A stretch of DNA of 5,799 nt from contig JACQFK010000374.1 of NCBI GenBank assembly GCA_016200125.1, forward strand, positions 1-5,799, read 5' to 3'. How positions within the stretch are numbered: the stretch's first letter is position 1; the number at the start of each line of letters is the position of its first letter. A program made the translations under genes and the position numbers. Positions 5,678 through 5,799 of the stretch are shown here, piece after piece. The notes below the pieces were generated by a model. It searched no databases. It saw only the letters and a program-made list of their open reading frames with translations, and was not told the origin of the DNA. Origin of the DNA: Planctomycetota bacterium (GTDB lineage: Bacteria; Planctomycetota; MHYJ01; JACPRB01).

Positions 5678-5799
5678 AGCCCCTGCTCCAGGAATTGCGC
5701 CAGCATCTTCAACTCGGCGCGCCGGGTCTCGGGCAGGCGGCCGTCCTTCCCGCAGGCCGCCAGGAGCGCACTCGCGAGGCCCACGCCCTGGACCGCCTG
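5671..5799 (-). CDS. C-terminus of an unidentified protein (partial)
   Basis: The minus strand is open from the window edge to TGA at 5673-5671, giving 42 codons that end with A-Q-F-L-E-Q-G-L-A. The visible part looks alpha-helical. An alanine/leucine-rich helix (G-V-G-L-A-S-A-L-L-A-A-C) is followed by a polar turn, G-K-D-G-R-L-P-E-T-R-R, and an amphipathic helix, A-E-L-K-M-L-A-Q-F-L. No family is recognised. Its stop lies 38 bp before the PH/arrestin start on the same strand, so the two may share a transcript. High GC, clean termination and position support a real gene, but the fragment is short. Confidence 0.55.
   Translation of the reverse strand, partial: QAVQGVGLASALLAACGKDGRLPETRRAELKMLAQFLEQGLA

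Overview
The window comes from a high-GC bacterial chromosome. A hand count gives about 72% G+C in a sample of the large gene (1261-1320) and about 77% in a sample of the last complete locus (4741-4800). The phylum cannot be fixed from the sequence. The large gene resembles the single-chain pyruvate carboxylases of proteobacteria and similar groups. Its promoter sits so close to the start codon that the mRNA should be leaderless, a habit seen in several high-GC phyla such as Acidobacteriota, Deinococcota and Actinomycetota. No rRNA, tRNA, CRISPR array, insertion sequence or phage gene was seen.

Layout. Positions 1-88 hold the first 29 codons of a minus-strand gene with an exported or membrane-anchored N-terminus. 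A compact divergent control region (89-195) separates it from pyc (196-3663, plus strand), an intact single-chain, biotin-dependent pyruvate carboxylase with biotin carboxylase, carboxyltransferase and biotin carrier domains. After a 70-bp gap containing a perfect 15-bp dyad comes a plus-strand gene (3734-4486) for a small membrane protein: an N-terminal four-cysteine zinc ribbon followed by an RDD domain. This gene is much less GC-rich (about 45-53% in two sampled lines) than its neighbours. It faces a minus-strand locus (4501-5632) with a 14-bp gap. That locus encodes a PH-like domain plus an arrestin-like fold, but the reading frame is broken near 4935-4960. Upstream of it on the same strand, 38 bp away, is the last 42 codons of a further gene (5671-5799).

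How the genes work together. Pyruvate carboxylase makes oxaloacetate from pyruvate and bicarbonate (anaplerosis and gluconeogenesis). No other gene here belongs to that pathway, so pyc looks like a stand-alone transcription unit. The zinc ribbon-RDD protein and the PH/arrestin locus have no evident link to it. The points most worth following are the leaderless divergent promoter pair, the PH-plus-arrestin architecture with its broken frame, the compositional island around the RDD gene, and the dyad in front of that gene. I found no convincing new multi-gene system.
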